Source: Planctomycetota bacterium (GTDB taxonomy: Bacteria > Planctomycetota > PLA2). Taken from it: a stretch of DNA of 64,000 bases. The notes below the pieces were generated by a model. That model had not been told where the DNA came from. It worked only from the letters and a program-made list of their open reading frames with translations, and ran no database searches. Below, piece by piece: positions 45,331-53,726 of the stretch (positions within the stretch are counted from its first letter, which is position 1; every line of letters starts with the position of its first letter). The position numbers and the translations under genes were made by a program. Location: NCBI GenBank assembly GCA_021776735.1, contig JAJFFH010000062.1, forward strand, positions 110,400 through 174,399. The letters are read 5' to 3'.

Positions 45331-46161
45331 TTATGCCAGCAACTTCCGGACCAGCGAAAAGAGAACGTCCTGCCGGTACGGCTTGACCAAAAAGCCGTCG
45401 GCGAACGTCAGCGACGCGAGATCCACCTGGCTGCGCGTCGCGAGCAGGACCGGGATGTCTTTGGTTTCGGGATTGCCCTTGAGCACCTCGCACGCGGCAA
45501 CCCCATCCATTTCGGGCATCTGATAGTCCATCAGGATCAGGTCGGGCTGTTCCTCCGCAACCCGCTCGAGCGCCGCGCGCCCGTGCGGCGCGGTGCGCAC
45601 GCGCATCCCCGCCCGCTTGAGTAGCTCGCTCAGGGTGTCGCGGATCGACGGGTCATCGTCGACGACCAGCACCGACCGCGACGACTCGGTGATTCGCTCG
45701 ACCTGGCCGAGCAACTCCTTGATGTCGGCGACCGTCGGCACCGCCTCGCCCTGCCAGTCCTTCTCGATCTCTTCCGCGATCCGGCGGTTGTGGTCGCGCA
45801 CCGCGTTCCAGCGCTTGTAGTCCGGCGACTCGGGAGACACGTTCAGGTCGTCGTGGGTGTCCACGGCAAACGAGTATTCGTTTTCGAGAATGGACTCCTC
45901 GAGGACGAGTTTCATGTGCGGATAGCGACTGTTGCCCAACCGCAGGACGTAGCGGCAGGCGCGGCGCCCCTCGGAAGCCGTGGACCCGCCCACCGCCGAT
46001 TCCGTCTCGTCGTCAAAGCGCGGAAGAACGTCTCCCGCGGACTCTCCCTCGTCGAGGCTGATCACGGGAGCGCGCCAGCGGGAAGCACCCGGGTAAGCGT
46101 GGCGCAAGAAGATATCGATAGCGAGGCGGACAGTCGATGCGCGGATGTCGGAGAGCTTCAC
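45331..46161 (-). CDS. Response regulator with an uncharacterised N-terminal domain
   Basis: 276 residues from GTG 46161 (GTGA overlap with lspA). Residues about 150-276 are a receiver domain: VLVVDDDPSIRD (acidic pair), DLILMDYQMPEMDG (phospho-Asp), VLLATRS and GFLVKPYRQ (Lys). The first 150 residues begin with STVRLAIDIFLRHAYPGASR and include YVLRLGNSRYPHMKLVLEE and YKRWNAVRDHNRRIAEEIEKDW; I do not recognise the domain. There is no DNA-binding or enzymatic output domain, and the receiver is at the C-terminus. Position between lspA and secA suggests a link to envelope biogenesis but does not prove one. Confidence 0.82.
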   Translation of the reverse strand: MKLSDIRASTVRLAIDIFLRHAYPGASRWRAPVISLDEGESAGDVLPRFDDETESAVGGSTASEGRRACRYVLRLGNSRYPHMKLVLEESILENEYSFAVDTHDDLNVSPESPDYKRWNAVRDHNRRIAEEIEKDWQGEAVPTVADIKELLGQVERITESSRSVLVVDDDPSIRDTLSELLKRAGMRVRTAPHGRAALERVAEEQPDLILMDYQMPEMDGVAACEVLKGNPETKDIPVLLATRSQVDLASLTFADGFLVKPYRQDVLFSLVRKLLA

Positions 46162-46694
46162 GCCCCCGCCTCGCCCTTTGCTTTCTCGCTCTCGTCTCTC
46201 TTTTCTCTTTTTTCGCGACGCTCGTTCACAAACCCGGTCACGAGCAAGAGCGCGATGCCTACGACCAGTGCGACATCGGCGACGTTGAAGGTCGGCCAGT
46301 GCCAGCCGTCCACGTCGCCGAAGCTCACGTCGATAAAGTCGCGCACCGCACCGTACTGCCAGCGATCCCACAGATTGCCGATCGCGCCGCCGAGGACGAG
46401 CGACTTGGCGGCACACTCCAACCGCGAGGTCCGGCGCGGCCAAAAAATCCACGCGGTCACGAGCGGGACGGCGAGAATGGTCGCAAACAACAGCAGCGAT
46501 TCCGCGATGTTGAGGCTCCAGACACCGCCCTTGTTCATGACCGCACTCATGTACAGCCAACCATCAACGAGGGTTCGGCGGAGGATCCTCGGCTTGCCGA
46601 CGTCGGGGTATTGCCACAGGCCCTTCGTCCACAGGTCGATCCAGGCGGCGGCCGCCGCGAGGAGGAGCCAGCCGGCGCGGCTCTTGCGGTTCAT
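46158..46694 (-). CDS. lspA: Signal peptidase II (prolipoprotein)
   Basis: 178 residues, four membrane helices. Catalytic Asp residues lie in GNLWDRWQYGAVRDFIDV and FNVADVALVVG; WIDLWTKGL at the start matches the family's DxxTK. Cleaves lipoproteins before the lipidated Cys, for which this window offers several substrates. Charged Lys/Glu C-terminal tail. Divergent from xerC across 90 bp. Confidence 0.95.
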   Translation of the reverse strand: MNRKSRAGWLLLAAAAAWIDLWTKGLWQYPDVGKPRILRRTLVDGWLYMSAVMNKGGVWSLNIAESLLLFATILAVPLVTAWIFWPRRTSRLECAAKSLVLGGAIGNLWDRWQYGAVRDFIDVSFGDVDGWHWPTFNVADVALVVGIALLLVTGFVNERREKREKRDESEKAKGEAGA

Positions 46695-46784
46695 TCGGTG
46701 TTGATCTCTCGGGGTTCGTTTCGGCGATCGAAAGCGCGCCAGAATATTCCGACCTGCGCCCGCGTCAAGCCGATCTCTCGGATT

Positions 46785-47678
46785 ATGGGAACGCTTGTCC
46801 GGGAGTTCTTACGCTGGTGCGAGGCCGAGGCGGGTCATCGCCCCCTCACGGTCCAGGCCTACCGCCGCGACCTCGTGGACTTCGAGTCGTTCCTCAAGCG
46901 CCGCAAACGCCCCCCCGAACGTGCCCGGCCGACCGACATCCTCGACTATCTCAAGGCCCTGCGCGCCGCCGGAAGGGCCGAATCCACCCTCGGCCGCCGG
47001 TTCGCCTGCCTCCGGACGTTCTACCGCTTCCTGCTGGCCGACGGACTCAGCAGCACCGACCCCACCGCCGCTCTCGACCCGCCGCGACGCTGGCGCCGCC
47101 TCCCCCGCGTTCCGGACCAAAAAGCCGTCGCCCGGCTGCTCGATGCCATCCCCACGGACACCGCCCGCGGCCAGCGCGACAAGGCGCTCCTCGAACTGCT
47201 CTATGCCACGGGCGCCCGCGTCGGGGAAGTCCTCGGAGCCGAGCGCCGCGACTACCGCGAAGACCTCGCCATCATCCGCCTGCGGGGCAAGGGCGACAAG
47301 GAGCGGGTCGTACCCGTCGGACAGGCCGCACGCGATGCCCTTGCCGCATATCAAGACGGGCTGGCGACGCATGAATCCGGACGGGAGCAGACGGACGGCG
47401 AGGCCCCCTTGGTCGCGAGCATGCGCGGCCGGCCGCTGACGCGCGACCGCGTGCTGCGCCTGCTACGCGAATACGCCAAAAAAGCCGGCGTCGATCCGGC
47501 ACCGTCGCCGCACAAGTTCCGGCACGCGTTCGCAACCCACCTGCTCGAAGGCGATGCCGACATCCGCAGCGTGCAGGAACTGCTGGGCCATGCCAGCATC
47601 GTCACGACTCAGATTTACACGCATGTGGATCAGGAGCGGCTACGAGCGATTCACGGCAAGTATCACCCGCGGGCATAG
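46785..47678 (+). CDS. xerC: XerC/XerD-type tyrosine recombinase
   Basis: 297 residues. N-terminal SAM-like domain (FLRWCEAEAGHRPLTVQAYRRDL) and catalytic domain with Arg in ATGARVGE, Lys in GKGDKERVVP, His-x-x-Arg in PHKFRHAFATHL, His in LGHAS and the nucleophile Tyr in QIYTHVD. Resolves chromosome dimers at dif. No neighbouring integrative element is seen, so housekeeping is more likely than a phage integrase. A near-exact 13-mer is read EQTDGEA just before the LVASMRGRPLTRD strand. Confidence 0.94.
   Translation: MGTLVREFLRWCEAEAGHRPLTVQAYRRDLVDFESFLKRRKRPPERARPTDILDYLKALRAAGRAESTLGRRFACLRTFYRFLLADGLSSTDPTAALDPPRRWRRLPRVPDQKAVARLLDAIPTDTARGQRDKALLELLYATGARVGEVLGAERRDYREDLAIIRLRGKGDKERVVPVGQAARDALAAYQDGLATHESGREQTDGEAPLVASMRGRPLTRDRVLRLLREYAKKAGVDPAPSPHKFRHAFATHLLEGDADIRSVQELLGHASIVTTQIYTHVDQERLRAIHGKYHPRA
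47391..47403 (+). repeat. 13-mer repeat, one mismatch (ACGGACGGCGAGG)
   Basis: Sense in xerC, read Q-T-D-G-E-A; preceded by GAGCAG, as the ppdK copy is by GAGCAA. Confidence 0.7.
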
Positions 47679-47704
47679 CGAAAATCCGGAGGACCGGGTT
47701 TTCG
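47679..47704 (+). terminator. Hairpin directly after the xerC stop (TARCGAAA family)
   Basis: CGAAAATCCGG, loop AGGA, CCGGGTTTTCG, with one G-T pair. TAG of the xerC stop forms the start of the extended palindrome. Confidence 0.7.
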
Positions 47705-47714
47705 TTAGCGGGGG

Positions 47715-47740
47715 CGAGGAATCGGCTGCGCCGATTCTCG
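47715..47740. terminator. Second hairpin between xerC and tal
   Basis: GAATCGGC, loop TGC, GCCGATTC with CGAG/CTCG extensions; probably part of a bidirectional terminator between convergent genes. Confidence 0.6.
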
Positions 47741-47760
47741 CGGCATGAGTGAGACAAGCC

Positions 47761-48405
47761 CTACTCGCTTGATTTTTCGTGGTCTTTCAGGAACTGGGCC
47801 AAGCCTGTGTCCGTGAGCGGGTGCTTCATCAATTGTCCGATGACCTTCGGCGGGACCGTGCAGACGTCGGCGCCGATCTTGGCGGCGAAGCGGACGTGCT
47901 GCGGGCTGCGGACCGACGCCACCAGGATTTCCGTGGGGAAGGCGTAGTTGTCGTAGATCTCGCGGATGTCCTCAATCAACTCCAGGCCCATCTGGCCGAG
48001 GTCGTCGAGACGGCCGATAAACGGGCTGATAAACGTCGCGCCGGCCTTGGCCGCGAGCAGCGCCTGCACCGAGGTGAAGCACAGCGTCACGTTCACCTTG
48101 ATGTTTTGCTGGGCCAGTTCGCGGCACGCGCCCAGGCCGTCTTCCGTCAGCGGCACCTTGATCGTGACGTTCTTGTGGATCTTCGCGAGCTCCAGCCCTT
48201 CCGCGATCATGCCCTTTTTGTCGGTCGAGATGACCTCGGCGCTGATCGGGCCGTCCACGACCTCGCAGATCTCGGTGATGACCTGCTTCAGGCTCTTGCC
48301 CGTCTTGGCGACCAGCGACGGGTTGGTCGTAACGCCGTCCAGCAGCCCCATGGCCGCATAGTGTTTGATGTCGTCGAGATTCGCGGTGTCGAGGAAGAAC
48401 TTCAT
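47761..48405 (-). CDS. tal: Transaldolase (short, TalC/FSA class)
   Basis: 214 residues. MKFFLDTANLDDIKHYAAMGLLDGVTTNPSL (Asp6), KVPLTEDGL with the Schiff-base Lys, NVTLCFTSVQALLAAKAGATFISPFIGRLDDLG and ILVASVRSPQHV. Transfers dihydroxyacetone units in the pentose phosphate pathway; the subgroup could also be fructose-6-phosphate aldolase, but the Phe that marks that enzyme cannot be assigned with confidence. GATAAT seven bases before the ATG, inside the pruA-tal gap, suggests its own leaderless promoter. Confidence 0.94.
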   Translation of the reverse strand: MKFFLDTANLDDIKHYAAMGLLDGVTTNPSLVAKTGKSLKQVITEICEVVDGPISAEVISTDKKGMIAEGLELAKIHKNVTIKVPLTEDGLGACRELAQQNIKVNVTLCFTSVQALLAAKAGATFISPFIGRLDDLGQMGLELIEDIREIYDNYAFPTEILVASVRSPQHVRFAAKIGADVCTVPPKVIGQLMKHPLTDTGLAQFLKDHEKSSE

Positions 48406-48412
48406 GGCAGTG

Positions 48413-48418
48413 ATTATC
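48413..48418 (-). promoter_or_regulatory. -10 box predicting a leaderless tal mRNA
   Basis: GATAAT on the minus strand, then CACTGCC and ATG 48405. Confidence 0.5.
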
Positions 48419-50039
48419 CCAAAAACGGGTAACGGTAATCGGTGGGCGGCACGAACGTTTCCTTGATCGTCCGCGGGCTCACCCAGCGCAGGAGGTTGAG
48501 GATCGAGCCGGCCTTGTCGTTGGTGCCGGACGCGCGGGAGCCGCCGAACGGCTGCTGGCCGACCACGGCGCCCGTCGGCTTGTCGTTGATGTAGAAGTTG
48601 CCGGCCGCGTAGCGGAGCTTGTCCAGGGCGGTGCGCACGGCGGTCCGGTCGCGGCCGAAGATCGCGCCGGTCAGCGCGTAGTCGGAGCCCGACTCGCAAA
48701 GCGCCAGGGTCTCTTCGAAGTCGGCGTCTTCGTAGATATACACCCCGAGGATCGGACCGAAATACTCGACCCCCATGAGGTCGTGCCTGGGATCGGTGGT
48801 CTCGATGACGGTCGGCGCCACGAACCAGCCCTTGGAATCGTCGCACTCCCCGCCGAACACGACCGTGCAGGTCGCGTCGCTCCGCGCGGCATCGATCACG
48901 CCCTTCAGCTTGCCGAACGACGAGCGGTCGATCACGGCGCCGACAAAGTTCGAGAAGTCGCACACGTCGCCCATCTTGATCTCGGCCAGCATCTCGCCGA
49001 CCGCGTCGCGCACGTCCGGCCACAGGCTCTTCGGAATGTAGGCCCGACTCGCCGCCGAGCACTTCTGCCCCTGGTACTCGAACGCACCACGCACGAGCGC
49101 CACGGCAAGCGACTGCGCCTCGGCGGACGGATGCGCGAACACGAAGTCCTTGCCGCCGGTCTCGCCCACGATCCGCGGGTACTGCCCGTACTTCTGGATG
49201 TTTTGACCGATGGTGCTCCAGATGCCCTGAAAGACCGCCGTCGAACCGGTGAAGTGCACGCCGCCGAGACGTCCGTCCGCGAGAACGGGATCGCCGACCG
49301 TCGCGCCGCTTCCGGGCACGAAGTTGATCACACCGGGAGGCACGCCTGCCTCGAGCAGCATCCGCATCAGGTAGTAGTTGGACAGGACCGACGTCGATGC
49401 GGGCTTCCACAGCGACGTGTTGCCGAGCATCGCCGGCGCGGTCGGAAGATTGCCCGCGATCGAGGTGAAGTTGAACGGCGTGATCGAAAACACAAAGCCG
49501 TCGAGCGGCCGATGTTCGAGCCGGTTCCAGCACCCCGGGGACGACTCGGGCTGCTCGCCGTAAAGGTCCTCCATGAACGCGACGTTGTAGCGATAAAAAT
49601 CAATCAGCTCGCACGCAGCATCGATCTCGGCCTGATGCACCGTCTTGCTCTGGTTGAGCATCGTCGCGGCGTTGATCGTGTCGCGCCAGGGACCGGCCAG
49701 CAATTCGGCGGCACGCAAAAAGATCGCCGCGCGATCCTCCCACGGCATCGCCGCCCACTCGGCGCGCGCCCCCTCGGCGGCGTCGATCGCCTGCCCGACC
49801 TCTTCGGCCCCGGCTTTGTGGAACCGACCGAGAACATGCCCGTGATCGTGGGGCATGACCATGTCCGCCGTCTGGCCGGTGCGCACCTCTTCGCCGCCGA
49901 TGAGCAGCGGCACTTCGACCTGCTCACCAGCCATCGCCGCGAGGCGTTTTTCGAGCGAGGCTCGCTCGGGGCTGCCGGGAGCGTAGTCACGGACGGGTTC
50001 GTTTTCGGGGGTGGGGACGGAGAAGGAGCCAAGCGCCAT
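48414..50039 (-). CDS. pruA: L-glutamate gamma-semialdehyde (pyrroline-5-carboxylate) dehydrogenase
   Basis: 541 residues from ATG 50039; an ATG three codons earlier (50048) is possible but overlaps the -10 box. Oxidises glutamate semialdehyde to glutamate in proline catabolism. PFNFTSIAGNLPTAPAML, GNTSLWKPASTSVLSNY, GETGGKDFVFAHPSA, catalytic Cys in EYQGQKCSAASRAY, YFGPILGVYIYED and PFGGSRASGTNDKAGS. The proline dehydrogenase partner is not in the window. Its predicted promoter abuts a 13-mer repeat variant. Confidence 0.96.
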   Translation of the reverse strand: MALGSFSVPTPENEPVRDYAPGSPERASLEKRLAAMAGEQVEVPLLIGGEEVRTGQTADMVMPHDHGHVLGRFHKAGAEEVGQAIDAAEGARAEWAAMPWEDRAAIFLRAAELLAGPWRDTINAATMLNQSKTVHQAEIDAACELIDFYRYNVAFMEDLYGEQPESSPGCWNRLEHRPLDGFVFSITPFNFTSIAGNLPTAPAMLGNTSLWKPASTSVLSNYYLMRMLLEAGVPPGVINFVPGSGATVGDPVLADGRLGGVHFTGSTAVFQGIWSTIGQNIQKYGQYPRIVGETGGKDFVFAHPSAEAQSLAVALVRGAFEYQGQKCSAASRAYIPKSLWPDVRDAVGEMLAEIKMGDVCDFSNFVGAVIDRSSFGKLKGVIDAARSDATCTVVFGGECDDSKGWFVAPTVIETTDPRHDLMGVEYFGPILGVYIYEDADFEETLALCESGSDYALTGAIFGRDRTAVRTALDKLRYAAGNFYINDKPTGAVVGQQPFGGSRASGTNDKAGSILNLLRWVSPRTIKETFVPPTDYRYPFLG

Positions 50040-50046
50040 GGCGCGC

Positions 50047-50076
50047 ATGATAGGCGGCGTACGGAGGCGAAGCCAA
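50047..50076 (-). promoter_or_regulatory. Predicted leaderless promoter of pruA
   Basis: TTGGCT (50076-50071), 18 bp, TATCAT (50052-50047), seven bases, ATG 50039. The -35 touches the repeat at 50075-50087. Confidence 0.55.
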
Positions 50077-50087
50077 GGACGGCGATG
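50075..50087 (+). repeat. 13-mer repeat, one mismatch (AAGGACGGCGATG)
   Basis: Intergenic copy upstream of pruA, followed by TCTTC and preceded by AGCC; the same variant occurs at 59732. Confidence 0.75.
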
Positions 50088-50135
50088 TCTTCGGCCCGCG
50101 TGCTGCGGCGGACGGGTTCCGCGAGCGCTACCGTC

Positions 50136-50693
50136 CTATTCCGAGCCGTCGAAGCGCTGGAGCTGGTGGGAGACCCCCAAAACGCCACCGAGCCCGACCG
50201 TGAACACGGACAGGTACACGAGATAGATGGGGTTGTTCACGACCCCGCCGATCAGCGCCGTCGCCATGAAGCCGGTCACGAACAGGGCCGTGTAGATCGG
50301 CGTCGAGGCGCGAAACAGCACGCAAGCTGACCCGGCGACCGTGCCCATGAGCGCGGCCAGTGCCACAACCTGCAGCGAAAGACCGCCCAGAGCCAAGACG
50401 AGAAAAACGTACGCGCCCGCCATCTCGACGGCGTACGTGCGCATGTTGCGGTTGCGCCGGGCCCGATGACGGGCGCCGGCCCCTTCGTTATGGCGCCAGC
50501 GCTCGCGCAATTCGTCTTGCAGCTCGCCGGGGAGACCCCTAAACCAGTCCGTGTCTTCTCGCGAGTCGTGAACCCGGTCCTCGGGAATCAGGTGCAGCGG
50601 CGGCAACGGATCCGGCTCGAACTCGGAGGCATCGCCGTCCGTTCCTGTGGCCCCGGTCACGACCTCCTGCCACGCCGGCCGCTCTTCGTTCAC
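50136..50693 (-). CDS. Small integral membrane protein
   Basis: 185 residues from GTG 50693, in a GTGA overlap with the DnaJ-domain gene. An acidic cytoplasmic N-terminus (residues 1-80, with GLPGELQDELRERWRHNEG) is followed by three or four hydrophobic helices (MAGAYVFLVLALGGLSLQVVAL, TALFVTGFMATALIGGVV, IYLVYLSVFTVGLGGVLGV). No named family recognised. A sense 13-mer repeat near codon 18 is read GTDGDAS. Coupling to a membrane DnaJ-like protein suggests the two act together. Confidence 0.65.
   Translation of the reverse strand: MNEERPAWQEVVTGATGTDGDASEFEPDPLPPLHLIPEDRVHDSREDTDWFRGLPGELQDELRERWRHNEGAGARHRARRNRNMRTYAVEMAGAYVFLVLALGGLSLQVVALAALMGTVAGSACVLFRASTPIYTALFVTGFMATALIGGVVNNPIYLVYLSVFTVGLGGVLGVSHQLQRFDGSE
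50630..50642 (-). repeat. 13-mer repeat, exact copy
   Basis: Sense in the small membrane protein gene, read G-T-D-G-D-A-S; preceded by ACAGGA. Confidence 0.9.
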
Positions 50694-51526
50694 CGCGCCG
50701 GCTCTTTGGACATGGTCGTGTCGCGCAGCGCGAGTTGCAGCCACGCCGCGACCTGGGCGGCGAATCGACGCGCTTCGGCGAGGTCGCGCGTGGAGTGGAA
50801 GACGGGCGCGTGGCCGCCGGGCAAACCGAACAGCAAGACGCGGTACGCGCTTTCCACGGCCGCCACGGTCACCACGAGGGACTCCCACGGCAACTGCATG
50901 CGGCGGTGCGCCTTGAGGCGGCGCTCGACCTGGAAGAACTCCGCGACGCGCCGGCCGGGTACGAGCCGCGCCCACGCCGTGCGGCCTTCGTGCGGCAGAA
51001 TACTGGTCGCGCGACCCGCGCTCCAGATCAGGGCGACAAGGAGCGCCAGCACACTCTGTTCATAGATGAAGCCGAGCACGACGCCGACGGTCGCGAGGGC
51101 GGTCGCGACCATCTTGCCGATCGTGAGCGGCTGCGGCACGAACAGGGTCAGGAATACCGAGTCGAAGTGCAGCCGGACCCGCTCCGCGAGCCACGGCGGC
51201 GGCGACCCGAGCGGCTGCCCCGGTCCCACCTCCGCGGACTCCCATCTGTTCCGGACGCGCGCGCGCTCTGCCTCGGCCTGATACACGGCGCGCGCGCGAT
51301 CATAGGCGGCACGCTCGCGGGGGTCGCGGAGGATGCGGACCGCCTCCCGCACCTCGGCAAACCGCTCCGCGGCCTCCGGGTCATCGGTCTTGTCCGGGTG
51401 CCAGACCAGCGCCGTGCGCCGGTACGCCTGCTCGACAAGGTCGACGGGCGCTCCGCACTCGAGCCCGAGAATCTCGTACACATCCAGCGCGGGATCGTAC
51501 GCCACCTGCTCTTGCTGCAACTCCAC
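50690..51526 (-). CDS. DnaJ-domain membrane protein
   Basis: 278 residues. N-terminal J domain: YEILGLECGAPVDLVEQAYRR, the invariant HPD in VWHPDKTDDPEA, and FAEVREAVRILRDPRERAAYD. Then a charged linker and two adjacent hydrophobic helices (KMVATALATVGVVLGFIY, SVLALLVALIWSAG), and a soluble C-terminus. No zinc or substrate-binding DnaJ domains, so a specialised J protein that would recruit DnaK at the membrane. Coupled to the small membrane protein downstream. Confidence 0.82.
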   Translation of the reverse strand: MELQQEQVAYDPALDVYEILGLECGAPVDLVEQAYRRTALVWHPDKTDDPEAAERFAEVREAVRILRDPRERAAYDRARAVYQAEAERARVRNRWESAEVGPGQPLGSPPPWLAERVRLHFDSVFLTLFVPQPLTIGKMVATALATVGVVLGFIYEQSVLALLVALIWSAGRATSILPHEGRTAWARLVPGRRVAEFFQVERRLKAHRRMQLPWESLVVTVAAVESAYRVLLFGLPGGHAPVFHSTRDLAEARRFAAQVAAWLQLALRDTTMSKEPAR

Positions 51527-51796
51527 GCATCCCTATCGGAATCCGAACCGGGCGAAGTTGAGCGGATGGGCCCGGAGGGCGGGATTCGCGCTCGAAAACC
51601 GCCTACGGCGCTTTTTCGCTCGCGATCCGGTCCAGACTATATCGAAAATCGCTTGCGGCGCTCTTCGTAGCCCGGGCGAGCCGTTGTCCCGGCGGCGAAC
51701 GCCCTCGGGCCGGTGAGTGGCACAACTTCTCGCCGCCGCCCCCCCCGACGGCTACTCACGGTCGGATTCACTCGGGTCTCGCTACGGCCCGCCGAA
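51527..51796. other. Spacer between the DnaJ-domain gene and uvrC with imperfect palindromes
   Basis: Two imperfect members of the TARCGAAA palindrome family, CGAAAACCGCC/GGCGCTTTTTCG (51593-51618) and CGAAAATCGC/GGCGCTCTTCG (51643-51667). No gene seen. Confidence 0.5.
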
Positions 51797-53602
51797 CTAT
51801 CCCTCGCTTTCCTCTGGGCCTTCCTTCACCTCGACCCACGCACGGATGGCTTGAACAACGTTTTCCGGCATGCCGGCCGCGCGTAGTTCTTCGGCGCCCG
51901 CTTCCCTTACACCGGCCGAGGAGCCGAAGGCACGCAACAATACTGTGCGGCGTTTCGGGCCGAGGCCCGGGATGGCGTCCAACTCGCTCTTGAGGGTTCG
52001 CTTACGGCGCAGGCGGCGGTGGTACTCGATCGCGAAACGGTGCGCCTCGTCGCGAATCCGGGCGATCAGATACGTTTCCGGAGCGTCGGCGGGCAGCGGG
52101 ATCGGCGTACGGCGTCCGGGCAGGTACACGCGCTCCGGTTTTTTCTCGCGGCGCTTGGCCTTGGCGAGGCCTACGACGGCGATGCCTTGCGGCATGACCT
52201 GGCACGCTTGGCTGAGTTGACCGGCACCGCCGTCGATGATCACGAGGTCGGGCCGGCTCTCGTCTTTCTTGAAGCGGCGCGACAACACCTCGCGCATGGC
52301 GGCGAAGTCGTCCTGGCCCTTGACCGTTCGCACCTTGAAGCGGCGGTAGCCGTCCTTATCCTCGCGGCCATCCTGAAACACGACGCGACTGCCGACGGTG
52401 TCCGACCCCTGAATCGTCGAGATGTCGTAGCACTCGATCCGCGCAGGCGGCGTGTCGAGCTCGAGCCGGACGCGCAGCGCTTCGAGCAACAGACGGCGCT
52501 GGGTCTCGTCGCCTTCGGCGTCGCGCGCGGCCTCGCGGGCGTTGTGCGTCGCCATTTCCAGCAGTGCGCGCCCCGCACCACGTTGCGGCACATAGACCCG
52601 CACCGCACCGCCGCGACGTTTGCGAAGATCCGCCGTCAGCGCTTCCTCGTCCTCGGGCCGATCCGGCACAAGAACCTCCGGCGGGATGATGCGGCCGGGG
52701 CGATATAGCGCGCGCAAGACGCGTTCGAGCACCGCACCGTCCGGCAGGATCGTGCGAAAACCAAGGTTGCGCTTGGAAAGCACGCGCCCCTCGCGAATGT
52801 GCAGAACCGACGCCGTCGCGACCTCCCCGCGGCGTGCGAGGCCGATCACGTCGCGATCCTTCAGGTCGGGCGTGGCCACGCGCTGGGCCTGCGTGGTCTT
52901 TTCCAGCGCGTCGATCTGGTCGCGCAGGGTTGCGGCACGCTCGTACTCCTGCGAAGCCGCCGCGCCCCCCATCTTGTCGCGCAGCTCACGCAACACGCCG
53001 TCGGTCCGTCCACGCAACAACGCGAGCATCCCATCGACCATCCGCCGGTAGTCGTCTTTCGAAACGAGATCGACGCACGGTGCGCTGCAACGCTTGAGCT
53101 GGTGGTACAGGCACGGCGCGCGAATCGTCTGGAGCGTGCGGTCCGTGCACAGCCGCAGCGGAAACATCGCGCCCAGGGTCCGTATCGTGCGACGGACCGC
53201 CTTCGCGCTCGAGAAAGGACCGAAGTAGAGCGCATCGTCACGCGAAAAACGCCGCACCATGTGTAGGCGCGGCCACTCGTGGCGCACATCGACGCGGATG
53301 CACAGGTACGCCTTGTCGTCGCGAAGGCGCACGTTGTAGCGCGGCCGGTGGCGCTTGATCAGCGTGTTCTCGAGCAGCAGCGCTTCCTTCTCGTTCCCGG
53401 TCACGATGAACTCAACGTCCGCAATCGCCTTGGCCAGATACGGCGCGGTCGGGCGCACGTCGCCCTCGGGCCGCAGGTACGAGCGCACGCGCGAACGAAG
53501 GTCCGTCGCCTTGCCGACGTAGACGACCTTGCCGTCCAATCCCTTGAACAGATATACGCCGCACGACTTCGGCAGGGCGTCGATCTTCGCGCGCAAAGTC
53601 AT
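51797..53602 (-). CDS. uvrC: Excinuclease ABC subunit C
   Basis: 601 residues, normal length. GIY-YIG nuclease (CGVYLFKGLDGKVVYVGKATDL), UVR helical pair (EYERAATLRDQIDALEK), RNase H-like 5' nuclease domain with IECYDISTIQGSDTVGS and LVIIDGGAGQLSQA, and a C-terminal helix-hairpin-helix (LDAIPGLGPKRRTVLLRAFG). Makes both incisions in nucleotide excision repair. 125 bp downstream of uvrB on the same strand, with a REP-like unit between. Confidence 0.98.
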   Translation of the reverse strand: MTLRAKIDALPKSCGVYLFKGLDGKVVYVGKATDLRSRVRSYLRPEGDVRPTAPYLAKAIADVEFIVTGNEKEALLLENTLIKRHRPRYNVRLRDDKAYLCIRVDVRHEWPRLHMVRRFSRDDALYFGPFSSAKAVRRTIRTLGAMFPLRLCTDRTLQTIRAPCLYHQLKRCSAPCVDLVSKDDYRRMVDGMLALLRGRTDGVLRELRDKMGGAAASQEYERAATLRDQIDALEKTTQAQRVATPDLKDRDVIGLARRGEVATASVLHIREGRVLSKRNLGFRTILPDGAVLERVLRALYRPGRIIPPEVLVPDRPEDEEALTADLRKRRGGAVRVYVPQRGAGRALLEMATHNAREAARDAEGDETQRRLLLEALRVRLELDTPPARIECYDISTIQGSDTVGSRVVFQDGREDKDGYRRFKVRTVKGQDDFAAMREVLSRRFKKDESRPDLVIIDGGAGQLSQACQVMPQGIAVVGLAKAKRREKKPERVYLPGRRTPIPLPADAPETYLIARIRDEAHRFAIEYHRRLRRKRTLKSELDAIPGLGPKRRTVLLRAFGSSAGVREAGAEELRAAGMPENVVQAIRAWVEVKEGPEESEG

Positions 53603-53654
53603 CGTTTCGAACCAGGCGGTGTTTGCAGGGGGTCCGGGGGCAGGAACATGGCGT

Positions 53655-53726
53655 GCATCAAGGCGTCAGCGGCGACAGCCGTCGAGCCGAAGACCCTGAA
53701 CGGCGTCAGCCGTTGAGCCAAAGACC
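53655..53726. repeat. REP-like unit between uvrB and uvrC
   Basis: AACGGCGTCAGCCGTTGAGCC followed by AAAGACCC, plus a diverged upstream half; belongs to the family at 36008 and 63701. Confidence 0.65.

Noticed and set aside
46137..46784. Upstream extension of xerC
   Set aside because: The frame is open but antisense to lspA and without domains; the conserved recombinase N-terminus begins at 46785.
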